This document shows, piece by piece, positions 1 through 8,005 of a DNA stretch of 14,442 nt. Below the pieces are notes generated by a model that was not told where the DNA came from, made no database searches, and saw only the letters and a program-made list of their open reading frames with translations. Positions within the stretch are counted from its first letter, which is position 1, and each line of letters starts with the position of its first letter. Origin of the DNA: Bacteroidales bacterium UBA1725 (GTDB lineage: Bacteria; Bacteroidota; Bacteroidia; Bacteroidales; UBA932); contig DCIN01000050.1 of NCBI GenBank assembly GCA_002315815.1, forward strand, positions 1 to 14,442. The letters are read 5' to 3'. A program made the translations under genes and the position numbers.

Positions 1-67
1 CAAATTTTCAGTTCGAAAATCTTTCATAGTATTTTCAATTAAACATTTCAAAACAGATTCTAATATT

Positions 68-820
68 ATGGCTAATTTATTGGACGAAATGACAGGACCC
101 GTGAATGGACAGGGTCGTGACATCAATGTCATTGAACGACAGATTCCCGTCAAAGTTGGAATCGGTTCCAAGATCTTTCAGATTATGTTGTGGATTACGA
201 TTCCGATTCTTGTGTTGCTTTACACTCAAGTTTTCTCAACGAAGACTGACAGCACATCAAGAGTATGCATCATCGGCTGTCTGGCAGGAATTCTTCCCGG
301 CGTGATTTTTCTGTTTATGAAAATATCAGCCAGAAACTATTTCCAGCAATTGGAGCAGAAAATTCAGGCGGAGGCTTCAAACATAGACAACTATCTCGAG
401 CAACGTGTCCAGATTCTTCAGAACGTAGCAGGTCTTGTCGAAAAATCCATTGAATTGGACAAGGATGTAATGAAATCAGTGGCAGCATTGCGCAGTGGCG
501 GTCCAGTGAACAACGAGAACAGAAATGAAGTCGCCCAGCAGGTGAGCAGTGCTTTCGGCAGACTATTCCCGCAAGTGGAAGCATATCCGGAATTGAAGGC
601 ACACGAAACCATCGCCGATGCGATGCAGCAGAACAATTATCTGCAACGGGAAATCACTGCAGCTCGTACCGTTTACAACAGCCGTGTCTCCCAGTGGAAC
701 ACCAGCATTTTCTCCTGGCCGACCAAGATGATAGTAGCATCTGAGCAAGGCTACACTTCCAGAATTCCTTTTTCGGTATCCTCAGAAACCAAGGAGATGG
801 CCAGGTCCAAATTCTTTTAG
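68..820 (+). CDS. LemA-family membrane protein
   Basis: This 250-residue protein is a LemA-family member of unknown biochemical role. Two hydrophobic segments (about residues 36-54 and 66-85) place the N-terminus in the membrane. They are followed by the LemA helical region: IDNYLEQRVQILQNVAGLV near 106-124, FPQVEAYPELKA near 167-178, and LQREITAARTVYNSRVSQWN from 192, ending in the SIFSWPTKMIVA stretch typical of the LemA C-terminus. Most LemA proteins have a single N-terminal helix and about 190 residues, so this one is longer and has an extra membrane pass. Its stop is 9 bp before the DUF3137 gene, which indicates an operon; LemA and DUF3137 genes are often paired in bacteria (general knowledge). 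The ATG at 68 is the first start available and has an A/T-rich leader without a clear Shine-Dalgarno sequence, as is usual in Bacteroidetes. Confidence 0.88.
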   Translation: MANLLDEMTGPVNGQGRDINVIERQIPVKVGIGSKIFQIMLWITIPILVLLYTQVFSTKTDSTSRVCIIGCLAGILPGVIFLFMKISARNYFQQLEQKIQAEASNIDNYLEQRVQILQNVAGLVEKSIELDKDVMKSVAALRSGGPVNNENRNEVAQQVSSAFGRLFPQVEAYPELKAHETIADAMQQNNYLQREITAARTVYNSRVSQWNTSIFSWPTKMIVASEQGYTSRIPFSVSSETKEMARSKFF

Positions 821-829
821 AAGACTGTT

Positions 830-2575
830 ATGTATGAGGACGTTTACAGCCCGCTGCAGGAGTATCGGGATGTTTACCGTGGCAAGTTCAAGGAAATATC
901 CGAAAGCACATTCGATGCCATTGTAAAAGAGGCCGGAATCGACATCGAAGCCAACCGGCAGACTTGCCGGAAGATTGACTCCAGCCAGAAGGAATTGTCC
1001 TCCGCAAGGAAGAAAAAGAGACGTATTATTACAGTATGTATCCTTTTGTGGACTGCAGCAATCGGTGCTTCGTTATATGCAGGATTCAACTTCAGGGAAT
1101 TGTACAGGTATGATGCAGGTCTCTTGACAGGCATTGTTGCCGGTGTCATCCTTTCGCTGTTTCTGCTGTTTTTCGTCATTCACCCCCGGATACGGAAATT
1201 CCGTACTGAACAGAAAAGACTCAGTTCCATCATCAAAGAACTTACAGAAGAAGCGTTGGTACAGATGGCCCCCCTCAACAGATTATTTGACTGGGACATT
1301 CTGCCACGAATGATGACGAAAACAGTGCCGAAATTGGAGTTCGACCCGTTCTTCACCGAACAGCGTCTTGCCGACCTCAAGAATTCTTTCGGCTGGAACG
1401 AAGCCTTCAATCAGGAGAGATCGGTATTGTATTCCCATTCAGGCCAGATTAACGGCAATCCATTTGTGTTTTGCCGGACCAGGAAAATGGTAATGGGAAG
1501 CAAGACATATACCGGCACCAAAACCATATTCTGGACTACAGTGTCAAGAAATTCAGACGGCAGATACATAACCATACCTCATTCTCAGACACTGGTCGCA
1601 TCCATCACAAAACCTTTCCCTGAATATAGAGAAACCACCCGCCTGTTCTACGCCAATGATGCCGCACCCGATCTGATTTTCACAAGGACACCAAACGGAT
1701 TGGCGGGCAAGGAGCAATCCGTTTCATACAAGAGAACAAAACGGGCGCTCAAAAGAAAGGCTGAAGACTTCAGACATTCCGATTATGCGATGATGACAAA
1801 TGAGGAATTTGAAGTTGCCTTCGACACTCGTGACCGCAACAACAACCAGCAGTTCGCCTTACTCTTCACCCCATTGGCACAGGAGAACATTCTGGCCCTG
1901 CTGAAAGACAAGGACAACGGTTATGGCGATGATTTCGAATTCGACAAGTTCAAGAAGATAAACACCGTCATTCCGGACCATCTCCAACAGATGGACTTCG
2001 AACTTGATCCGGACAAATACAGGGGATACGATTTCGACAAAGTCAGAGTCTTGTTCCTGAGCAGAAACGCAGAACTGTTCCGTGCGATATATTTCAGTAT
2101 GGCTCCCCTGCTGTGCGTCCCTGTTTATCAGCAGCAACGGCCGGAAACCGGATTCTACAAAACGGAGGTCAAATCGCGCAGCTCATATTGGGAACACGAA
2201 GCTTTGGCAAATTTCTGGGGGCAGGACCATTTTCGCAGTCCTGATTGCGTGACTGACTGCATACTCAAAACAGAAGAGAAAACCAATGGAGACGGCACTT
2301 CCAATCTCGTCGTTTCTGCATACGGGTATCGGAAAGAAAGTCACGTGACCTATGTAGGGAAATTAGGCGGCGACGGTAAAATTCACAATGTGCCGGTACG
2401 TTGGGACGAATACCTTCCGGTCACAGGCAAAGGTCGAATCACAATGAAGGAGGATGATATTACTGAAAATTCTGCCGTCTCGCAGAATGAAAGGATAAGT
2501 CACATCGACAGAGTCCTCGGACAATCGGGAATGTCTCTATACCGAAAACATATTGCATCCAAAATCCTTCCCTGA
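830..2575 (+). CDS. DUF3137-family membrane protein
   Basis: This 581-residue protein fits the DUF3137 family, whose function is unknown. A charged N-terminal cytosolic part (1-65) is followed by a basic stretch (ARKKKRR) and two membrane helices (about 66-84 and 97-117), then a large soluble domain. In that domain the segment SGQINGNPFVFCRTRKMVMG, followed by an F-W-T-T strand, is the part I recognise as DUF3137-like: a surface-type domain that carries a G-x-P-F strand and a following W-T strand. The rest is not assigned. It starts 9 bp after the LemA stop, so the two are almost certainly co-transcribed and may act together at the cytoplasmic membrane. The gene ends 47 bp before the convergent NUDIX-EamA gene. 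Confidence 0.8.
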   Translation: MYEDVYSPLQEYRDVYRGKFKEISESTFDAIVKEAGIDIEANRQTCRKIDSSQKELSSARKKKRRIITVCILLWTAAIGASLYAGFNFRELYRYDAGLLTGIVAGVILSLFLLFFVIHPRIRKFRTEQKRLSSIIKELTEEALVQMAPLNRLFDWDILPRMMTKTVPKLEFDPFFTEQRLADLKNSFGWNEAFNQERSVLYSHSGQINGNPFVFCRTRKMVMGSKTYTGTKTIFWTTVSRNSDGRYITIPHSQTLVASITKPFPEYRETTRLFYANDAAPDLIFTRTPNGLAGKEQSVSYKRTKRALKRKAEDFRHSDYAMMTNEEFEVAFDTRDRNNNQQFALLFTPLAQENILALLKDKDNGYGDDFEFDKFKKINTVIPDHLQQMDFELDPDKYRGYDFDKVRVLFLSRNAELFRAIYFSMAPLLCVPVYQQQRPETGFYKTEVKSRSSYWEHEALANFWGQDHFRSPDCVTDCILKTEEKTNGDGTSNLVVSAYGYRKESHVTYVGKLGGDGKIHNVPVRWDEYLPVTGKGRITMKEDDITENSAVSQNERISHIDRVLGQSGMSLYRKHIASKILP

Positions 2576-2622
2576 ACACCCGGCTGACACCTGTGTGAAT
2601 TGCACAACAGCTTCCAAAGAGG

Positions 2623-3918
2623 TCAGGGGCGGTGTTTTTTCCGTCCTACGACAATAGTGACGGCAAGCAGAATCAAGACGATACCGACAGCTTCTCTGCC
2701 TGTCATACCTTCGCCGAAGAACAGGAGTCCGACAAAAACAGCAGTCACTGGTTCGAGAGCCCCCAGAATGGCAGTCGGAGTTGAGCCTATTGTATTAATA
2801 GCCAATTTGGTACATAGAAGAGAAATGGCAGTCGGAAACAAAGCCAATGCAAAAGCATCCAACCAGAGATACCATTTGGAGGGCAGGGTCAATGGTTCGT
2901 CTTTCACAAGAAGTGTTGAAATGAAAAGCAGAGAACCGAAACAAAGGACATAGAATGTGACAGTGAGCGAAGACATCGCGGCTATCTTTCCTTTCCCCAC
3001 CAATACGAGATAAAATGCGTAGGAGAGAGCCGAGACAATCACCGATACTGTTCCGAAGAGACTTAGCGTATCTCCGTCGCCGGTATTGTACAGCAAAAGA
3101 ATACCGGCAGTGGCAATCGACAGACAGAGTGCCGTGGAAAGAGTCAGTTTCTCCTTATAAACCAAAGCCATTATGACAGCAACGAATATCGGATACACGA
3201 ACAGTATCGTAGAAGCAATGCCGGCTGCCATATAGTTATAGCTGATAAAAAGAAACAAAGAAGAGGCAGCCATCAGCAGGCCAAGGATGAAAAGTGAGGG
3301 TAGAGTGCGCTTCTTTACAGCAAAATCACTGTGACAAAATAACATCAGAAAAACCAGAATGACTATGGCGAAGCCGTACCGAAGAAGAAGCACCGACTCC
3401 GGATTCATCCCGTCGGCATAGAGAGGAAGGGTGAATGCAGGATTGAGGCCGTAACTGACTGCCGCGGCAGCACCAAACAGATACCCTTTGATTGAGTTGC
3501 CCGCAGTCGATGGCTTTCGTCCTGTATCCTTTACTATGTCATCGGGAATGTCATCGAGAATCCCATCAACAGCAGGCATCCATTCCAGAGAATGCAGACT
3601 GTCCTTTTCAAGCCAGGCGGAGTGACCGTTCCTATGCAAAAGAACATCTTCTGATGCAAGTTCGCACCAGAAACAGTGCAGGGTGAGATGAAACTCAGGA
3701 CAATCACATTCAACCGTGCGTAGGAGTTCACCCACAACAATGTCAGCTTCAAACTTTTCCTTGATTTCACGAGTCAGGGTCTGCTGTGCAGACTCCCCTT
3801 TCGCAATCTCTCCTCCCGGAAATTCCCACAGATTCTTGAATTCGCCATTATCGCACCGGGTGGCAAAAACCATCGAACCTTTTCTGATAACGGCGGCAAC
3901 AAGTTCTATCTGCTTCAT
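2623..3918 (-). CDS. NUDIX hydrolase domain fused to an EamA/DMT transporter
   Basis: One uninterrupted ORF of 431 residues encodes two unrelated domains. Residues 1-130 form a MutT/NudG-like NUDIX domain: ELVAAVIRKG, then WEFPGGEIAKGES and TREIKEKFEADI. The NUDIX signature is present but altered. The last acidic residue of REUxEE is Lys55, and the following conserved Gly is Glu57; the residue replaced by Lys is a metal ligand in MutT, so hydrolysis is doubtful. Residues 144-425 are a full ten-helix EamA (drug/metabolite transporter) protein with two repeats, including the MAAGIASTILFVYP and GSTPTAILGALEP motifs. I chose the ATG at 3918 because homologous NUDIX proteins start at MKxIE and because a TAnnTTTG element at 3964-3957 would start transcription near 3950, downstream of the alternative ATG at 3951. 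Substrates are not predictable. The fusion itself is directly visible. Confidence 0.85.
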   Translation of the reverse strand: MKQIELVAAVIRKGSMVFATRCDNGEFKNLWEFPGGEIAKGESAQQTLTREIKEKFEADIVVGELLRTVECDCPEFHLTLHCFWCELASEDVLLHRNGHSAWLEKDSLHSLEWMPAVDGILDDIPDDIVKDTGRKPSTAGNSIKGYLFGAAAAVSYGLNPAFTLPLYADGMNPESVLLLRYGFAIVILVFLMLFCHSDFAVKKRTLPSLFILGLLMAASSLFLFISYNYMAAGIASTILFVYPIFVAVIMALVYKEKLTLSTALCLSIATAGILLLYNTGDGDTLSLFGTVSVIVSALSYAFYLVLVGKGKIAAMSSLTVTFYVLCFGSLLFISTLLVKDEPLTLPSKWYLWLDAFALALFPTAISLLCTKLAINTIGSTPTAILGALEPVTAVFVGLLFFGEGMTGREAVGIVLILLAVTIVVGRKKHRP

Positions 3919-3956
3919 CTGGATTCCAAGCATACTGCGACAATGGAACAAACATA

Positions 3957-3964
3957 CAAATATA
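3957..3964 (-). promoter_or_regulatory. Probable Bacteroidetes -7 element for the NUDIX-EamA gene
   Basis: On the minus strand the sequence is TATATTTG, an exact match to the Bacteroidetes -7 consensus TAnnTTTG, 38 bp upstream of the ATG at 3918. No good -33 TTTG/TTG lies at the usual distance; the nearest TTG is 24 bp away. It supports the downstream start of the gene. Confidence 0.45.
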
Positions 3965-4003
3965 GCGATAAACTGTCTGGGTTGGAATCAATATGTAAAA
4001 TGC

Positions 4004-4034
4004 TTGGAAGAAAGAAGACGATTATCTACCTTTG
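4004..4034 (+). promoter_or_regulatory. Probable Bacteroidetes promoter (-33 TTG, -7 TACCTTTG) of the BAHD gene
   Basis: TTG at 4004-4006 and TACCTTTG at 4027-4034 are separated by 20 bp, matching the Bacteroidetes sigma-factor consensus in both sequence and spacing. Transcription would start near 4041, just before the ATG at 4051. That excludes the longer N-terminal reading that begins at 3943. The promoter would drive the BAHD gene and the coupled DUF5131 gene. Confidence 0.6.
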
Positions 4035-4050
4035 GACCAAGGTTGAAATA

Positions 4051-5229
4051 ATGGAAAAAATATGGAATCTCACATCTCTTGATACGTTTTGTATGGGGAT
4101 GGTAATCAAGGGAGCCTGGGTTTACAAAGAACTCCCGTCATTCAACAGACTGAATGAGTCTCTCAAGACCCTGTTGGCTTATTATCCGCAGCTTCTCGGG
4201 CGTTACCACGAAGACATCAAGGCAATCGTATGGGATGATGACAAGCTCGGCACTATCCACTTCGAACAAGTCGATTGCTCCGGTCATACAACAGCAGAAA
4301 ATCCTTACACTCTTGTAGAAAAATACGACCTTAAAGGCTTCAAAAAAGGTGAAATCGAGTCATTCAGCGCGTCATTTCTCTCACTTGATGACGGAGCAGC
4401 AATAGTGATTCAATGCGCTCACGCCACTATGGACGGCTATAGCTTCTACACATTTGCGCAGCAGTGGGCGGCGCTGACGCGGGGCGAGACAATTACTCCT
4501 ATGGTGGTGGATCAGTCTTTGATTCCTTCAAGGACGGCCCTCACCAAGGAAGAGACAATAGAGCGCACCGGACAACTCGGATGGACAAAAATAGGATTCG
4601 GGAAATTGTTCAAGATGCTGATAGGTCTTGGCGCAATGGAATCCATCAAACCGCTCGTGGCATTTGAACTGTCACTGGAAGAGATAGAAAGAATGAAATC
4701 CAAGACTGGAGCAAGTACGAATGCTGTTTTGAGCGAATTTGCCATAAAAAAAATGTTGGAGAAACTCCCGTCTCGGCACAGTTTCAAATTCATCGAGGTC
4801 GCCAACCTCAGAGGCAGGGTATGCAGAATGCCTGAAAACTTTATGGGGAACTTCTCCCAGCCCGTGGTTATTGGAGAGTTCGACAGAGATGCCGTTACTT
4901 CAGCCGATTTGACAGCGAGTGTGACTGAGGCTATGTCTCAGACAGATACAATCAGCGAGAACCTTCAACTCACTCTCTGCTCAAACCACTATGGCCTCCC
5001 TTGCCACTACTTCGACGCATCCGATATGAACAGCCGCAAGCCTGGTACTATGTACATAAACAATCAGCTCAAGTTCCGTGCAAACGAAACTGATTTCGGC
5101 ACAGGACTTCCAATACGGGTTGAGCAGTCGGGACTCGCAGATATGATCAAGTTCTGGCAGCCCACAGCCGGTGGTCCTGTTCAAATCATTTATGCAGGCT
5201 TTGCCGCAAATATTATCAGTCGGAAGTAA
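4051..5229 (+). CDS. BAHD-type acyltransferase
   Basis: This 392-residue protein carries the full BAHD (PF02458-like) signature. It has LxxLDxF near the N-terminus, YYPQLLGRY at 45-52, the catalytic HATMDG (His124, Asp128) of the HxxxD motif, ANLRGR...MPENFMGNF around 251-269 corresponding to the family's R-x-R...P..Y-x-G-N segment, and DFGTG at 348-352 replacing the usual DFGWG. BAHD enzymes transfer an acyl group from CoA to an alcohol or amine; here acyl donor and acceptor are unknown. The length is slightly below the usual plant size of about 430-450 residues. No signal peptide or membrane helix is seen, so it is cytoplasmic. An open frame extends upstream to 3943, but the promoter at 4004-4034 and the family's N-terminus favour 4051. 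A condensation-domain protein (HHxxxDG) is less likely because of the DFGxG motif. Confidence 0.75.
   Translation: MEKIWNLTSLDTFCMGMVIKGAWVYKELPSFNRLNESLKTLLAYYPQLLGRYHEDIKAIVWDDDKLGTIHFEQVDCSGHTTAENPYTLVEKYDLKGFKKGEIESFSASFLSLDDGAAIVIQCAHATMDGYSFYTFAQQWAALTRGETITPMVVDQSLIPSRTALTKEETIERTGQLGWTKIGFGKLFKMLIGLGAMESIKPLVAFELSLEEIERMKSKTGASTNAVLSEFAIKKMLEKLPSRHSFKFIEVANLRGRVCRMPENFMGNFSQPVVIGEFDRDAVTSADLTASVTEAMSQTDTISENLQLTLCSNHYGLPCHYFDASDMNSRKPGTMYINNQLKFRANETDFGTGLPIRVEQSGLADMIKFWQPTAGGPVQIIYAGFAANIISRK
5222..5226 (+). promoter_or_regulatory. Shine-Dalgarno-like GGAAG before a TTG start
   Basis: GGAAG lies inside the last codons of the BAHD gene, 6 nt before the TTG at 5233. It is one of the few Shine-Dalgarno-like sequences in this window and supports the non-ATG start of the DUF5131 gene through coupling with translation of the BAHD gene. 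Confidence 0.45.
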
Positions 5230-5232
5230 CAA

Positions 5233-6027
5233 TTGTCCTGCAAGTGGGAAAAATACGCGGACTGGAATCCGTGGCACGGCTGCACCAAGATTAGTACCGG
5301 GTGCAAATACTGCTACGTTTACAGGCAGGACGAAATGTACGGAAGCCGTGTGTCAAGCAATATCGCCCGCAAGACTGCAGCTTTCAACCTACCTGTGCGC
5401 CGCGGACGCGACCACAACTGGAAAATAGAGTCCGGGAAGGTCGTATTCACTTGCTTCACCTCTGACTTCCTGCTGAAGGATGCCGACGAATGGAGAGTTG
5501 ACTGTTGGAGGATGATGAAATACCGTCGCGACCTGTGGTTCTATTTCTTCACCAAGCGAATCGACCGCTTCTTGGAGTGCATCCCGGAGGATTGGGGAGA
5601 TGGTTATGACAATGTACTGATAGGTTGTACAGTAGAAAATCAAGAGATGGCGGACTATCGCCTGCCAATCTTCAAGACCCTGCCAATCAAGCATAAAAGC
5701 ATTATCGTATCACCGCTGATAGAAACGGTTGACTTATCCGAATACTTAGACGAGACAATAGAAGAAGTATCGGTTGGAGGAGAGTCCGGAGTGGAGGCGA
5801 GGCCTTGTGACTTTGATTGGATATTGAATATTCGAGAGCAATGCATCCAGCATAACATTCCGTTCCGATTTCACCAGACAGGAGCGAAACTGATAAAAAA
5901 CGGCAGGTTGTACCGAATTCCTCGTCCATTCCAGCTGAGTCAGGCCCACAAAGCCAATATTGATTACAAAATTGACAAATATATGGTCCCTGAAAGCATC
6001 AAGTTCGAATGGGAGGACGATGTTTAG
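5233..6027 (+). CDS. DUF5131 (phage Gp37/Gp68-type) three-Cys protein, TTG start
   Basis: This 264-residue protein belongs to the Gp37/Gp68 (DUF5131) family. It has the N-terminal WNPWHGC (Cys17), then STGCKYCY (Cys24, Cys27), CFTSDFLLKDADEW, FFTKRIDRF, the C-T-V-E-N-Q segment, GGESG, and the C-terminal FHQTGAKL. The three-Cys cluster and the general pattern resemble spore-photoproduct-lyase/radical-SAM-like proteins, so an iron-sulphur role is possible but unproven. The first ATG (5335) lies after the Cys motif and cannot be the start. The TTG at 5233 is the only plausible one: the BAHD stop (TAA, 5227-5229) is in the same frame with a single codon between, and GGAAG precedes it. In many genomes this family is followed by a three-Cys-motif partner gene (TcmP); none is seen here. 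The next gene is AlkD-like. Confidence 0.82.
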   Translation: MSCKWEKYADWNPWHGCTKISTGCKYCYVYRQDEMYGSRVSSNIARKTAAFNLPVRRGRDHNWKIESGKVVFTCFTSDFLLKDADEWRVDCWRMMKYRRDLWFYFFTKRIDRFLECIPEDWGDGYDNVLIGCTVENQEMADYRLPIFKTLPIKHKSIIVSPLIETVDLSEYLDETIEEVSVGGESGVEARPCDFDWILNIREQCIQHNIPFRFHQTGAKLIKNGRLYRIPRPFQLSQAHKANIDYKIDKYMVPESIKFEWEDDV

Positions 6028-6124
6028 TAAGGGGAAAAAATAAGTTGGTAAAGATTGACGAGTATTATTGAGGATAGATTTTGCTCTGAAGAGGGAGCAT
6101 AGCGAGCAATACAATTGATGAAAT

Positions 6125-6853
6125 ATGAGTAATATACTGTACGAAAAGATTCTGTCCAAGCGAGACCCGTCACAGGTTGAGAACTTGTCCAGGTTTTTCA
6201 AATGCGGCCCGGGCCAATATGGCGAAGGAGATCTGTTTCTCGGGGTAAAGGTCCCGGAAACCAGGAAAATTGTCAAGGAATGTTGGCAGATAGTCAGTCC
6301 CTGCGACCTTCAGGAGTGCATTTCCAGCGAATACCACGAAATGAGACTCGCCGCCCTTCTTTCTCTTGTCGAAGTGTTTCGTCATTCAAAGAAAGACAGG
6401 CAAAAACAGCAGGAATGCATAGAGTTTTACCTTTCCAGCACTCAATACATCAACAACTGGGATCTCGTTGACCTTTCCTGTTACCCACTGTTAGGACAAT
6501 GGTTGCTCGACAAGGACAGGTCTCTTCTCTATGAACTGGCCCGCGACGGCAAGACAATCTGGGAACAACGAATCGGTATTGTAAGCACGATGCAGTTGAT
6601 TCGCGCCGGAGAGGTGGATGACACATACGCAATAGCTGATATCTTCCTCGAAAAGCCGAAGCCACTTCACGACCTTCTCCAGAAAGCCGTCGGATGGTTG
6701 CTTCGCGAGGCAGGAAAGCGAGATGAGACTCAACTGAAGGAATGGCTTGAGCCTCGTGTTGCTTCAATGCCGAGGACTATGCTTCGATACGCAATAGAGA
6801 AATTCGATGAGAATCAGAGGCAGATGTTCCTTCGCTCCAGTCGAATACAGTAA
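6125..6853 (+). CDS. AlkD-like DNA alkylation repair protein (HEAT repeats)
   Basis: The 242-residue protein matches the AlkC/AlkD HEAT-repeat glycosylase family in length and motifs: CGPGQYGEGDLFLGVKVP (27-44), NNWDLVD (110-116), WEQRIGIVST (146-155), KAVGWLLREAGKRD (187-200) and MPRTMLRYAIEKF (215-227). Residues corresponding to Bacillus cereus AlkD Trp109, Asp113, Arg148 and Trp187 appear as Trp112, Asp116, Arg149 and Trp191, so base excision of positively charged alkylpurines such as 7-methylguanine or 3-methyladenine is likely. It is cytoplasmic. The gene follows the DUF5131 gene after 97 bp, a gap that holds an imperfect TAGATTTTG promoter-like site at 6075-6083, and it is followed after 9 bp by the TlpA-like gene. 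It is therefore probably co-transcribed with the latter. Confidence 0.88.
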   Translation: MSNILYEKILSKRDPSQVENLSRFFKCGPGQYGEGDLFLGVKVPETRKIVKECWQIVSPCDLQECISSEYHEMRLAALLSLVEVFRHSKKDRQKQQECIEFYLSSTQYINNWDLVDLSCYPLLGQWLLDKDRSLLYELARDGKTIWEQRIGIVSTMQLIRAGEVDDTYAIADIFLEKPKPLHDLLQKAVGWLLREAGKRDETQLKEWLEPRVASMPRTMLRYAIEKFDENQRQMFLRSSRIQ

Positions 6854-6862
6854 TCTTTAAGT

Positions 6863-8005
6863 ATGAAAAAAATAATTCTTATTCTGACTGCGTTGTTTGC
6901 ATTTGTCCAGAGCAGCATCGCCGACAATGTGTTTTCGATTTATCTGGAATCACCTGAACTTGTTGCAGGTGATACGATCACAGTTGAGCATCTGGATATG
7001 ATTCTTTACAGAGTAATTTCGGTTTCAAGCTCGGTTGCCGTTGAAGACGGACACGTTCTGATCGAGGATACGGTTCCTGATTTTTCAAGACTTCGGCTGA
7101 GGTGTCTTGGCAAAACATCTGACGCACTGTTATTATATGTTGAACCCGGGCAACATCTCACCCTGAACGTTCCCAATCTTAAGTATATGGACGAATCGGT
7201 TCCCGAGGGTGGATTCTATGCAGACAAGATTGTTCACGACTATTTTCTTTTTGAGGCGGACAAGGCGAAAATTCACAATCAGGCTATGGCAGAACTATAT
7301 TACTACGCGGGAACAGGTGATAGAGATTCTATTGAAATTGCTACTAACCGCGTAATTGAAATCCAGGAAGGAACGCGGGATGAACGGAGATACAAATTTT
7401 CATTCCTGTTTCGTAGAGACTGTCCGGTTGCCGCATATCTTTTTTCGCAAGAGTTCGGCGATATCAAAAGTAGAAGGTTGGAAAGGCATTGGAGAAGGCT
7501 CAGGCCTGAGGTAAAGCAGTCCGGTCCCGGGAAATGGTACGGACGTATAGTTGAAATCAGGAAGTCTCTGCGCAAGAGGTCTGTTGCTCCTGCTTTCAAA
7601 CTGACGTGTACTGACGGCAGCACTGTCGGTCTGGAGAATCTTCGTGGCAAATATGTCCTTTTATACCATTGGGGGTATTGCGGATATGTAATGATGTCTT
7701 CGCCTGATCTGATAGCTCTTCACAATAAGTATAAGGAGAAGCTGGAAGTCATAGCATTGACCGATTCCGGAACATATTCAAATCTCATATCTCAAAACAA
7801 TGAGAACCCGAATATGAAGCCTTTTCACAATCTGCTGGAACAGGACTGGAAGACAGTCTTGACCGACAAGGCCGGCAATGAACAGGTGGCAAGAGACTAT
7901 CTTATGACATATACCCCTTGCGTTGTTCTGATTTCACCTGAAGGCAGGATTATAAAGCGGGGGTTCGCAGATGTTCTGAAAACTGCTGACAGGCGATTGA
8001 GGTAA
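6863..8005 (+). CDS. Secreted TlpA/AhpC-like thioredoxin-fold protein with a degenerate CxxC
   Basis: This 380-residue exported protein has a signal peptide (MKKIILILTALFAFVQSSIA, cleavage probably after Ala20), an N-terminal beta-rich region resembling DUF4369 (about 21-130), a helical linker, and a C-terminal thioredoxin fold from about 241. APAFKLTCTDG opens the fold, RGKYVLLYHW precedes the active site, and YTPC near the end supplies the cis-Pro. The active site reads YCGYV: Cys273 is kept but the resolving Cys is Val276. A normal dithiol-disulfide exchange is therefore not expected; a one-Cys or non-redox role is possible. Such proteins are common in the Bacteroidetes periplasm or on lipoproteins. 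The gene starts 9 bp after the alkylation repair gene and faces the antiporter operon. Confidence 0.8.
   Translation: MKKIILILTALFAFVQSSIADNVFSIYLESPELVAGDTITVEHLDMILYRVISVSSSVAVEDGHVLIEDTVPDFSRLRLRCLGKTSDALLLYVEPGQHLTLNVPNLKYMDESVPEGGFYADKIVHDYFLFEADKAKIHNQAMAELYYYAGTGDRDSIEIATNRVIEIQEGTRDERRYKFSFLFRRDCPVAAYLFSQEFGDIKSRRLERHWRRLRPEVKQSGPGKWYGRIVEIRKSLRKRSVAPAFKLTCTDGSTVGLENLRGKYVLLYHWGYCGYVMMSSPDLIALHNKYKEKLEVIALTDSGTYSNLISQNNENPNMKPFHNLLEQDWKTVLTDKAGNEQVARDYLMTYTPCVVLISPEGRIIKRGFADVLKTADRRLR

Noticed and set aside
2576..2622. Terminator hairpin between the converging DUF3137 and NUDIX-EamA genes
   Set aside because: The TGTG/CACA pairing is too short and interrupted to support a call.
3943..4050. 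36-residue N-terminal extension of the BAHD protein
   Set aside because: It lies upstream of a good promoter and is not part of the BAHD family N-terminus.
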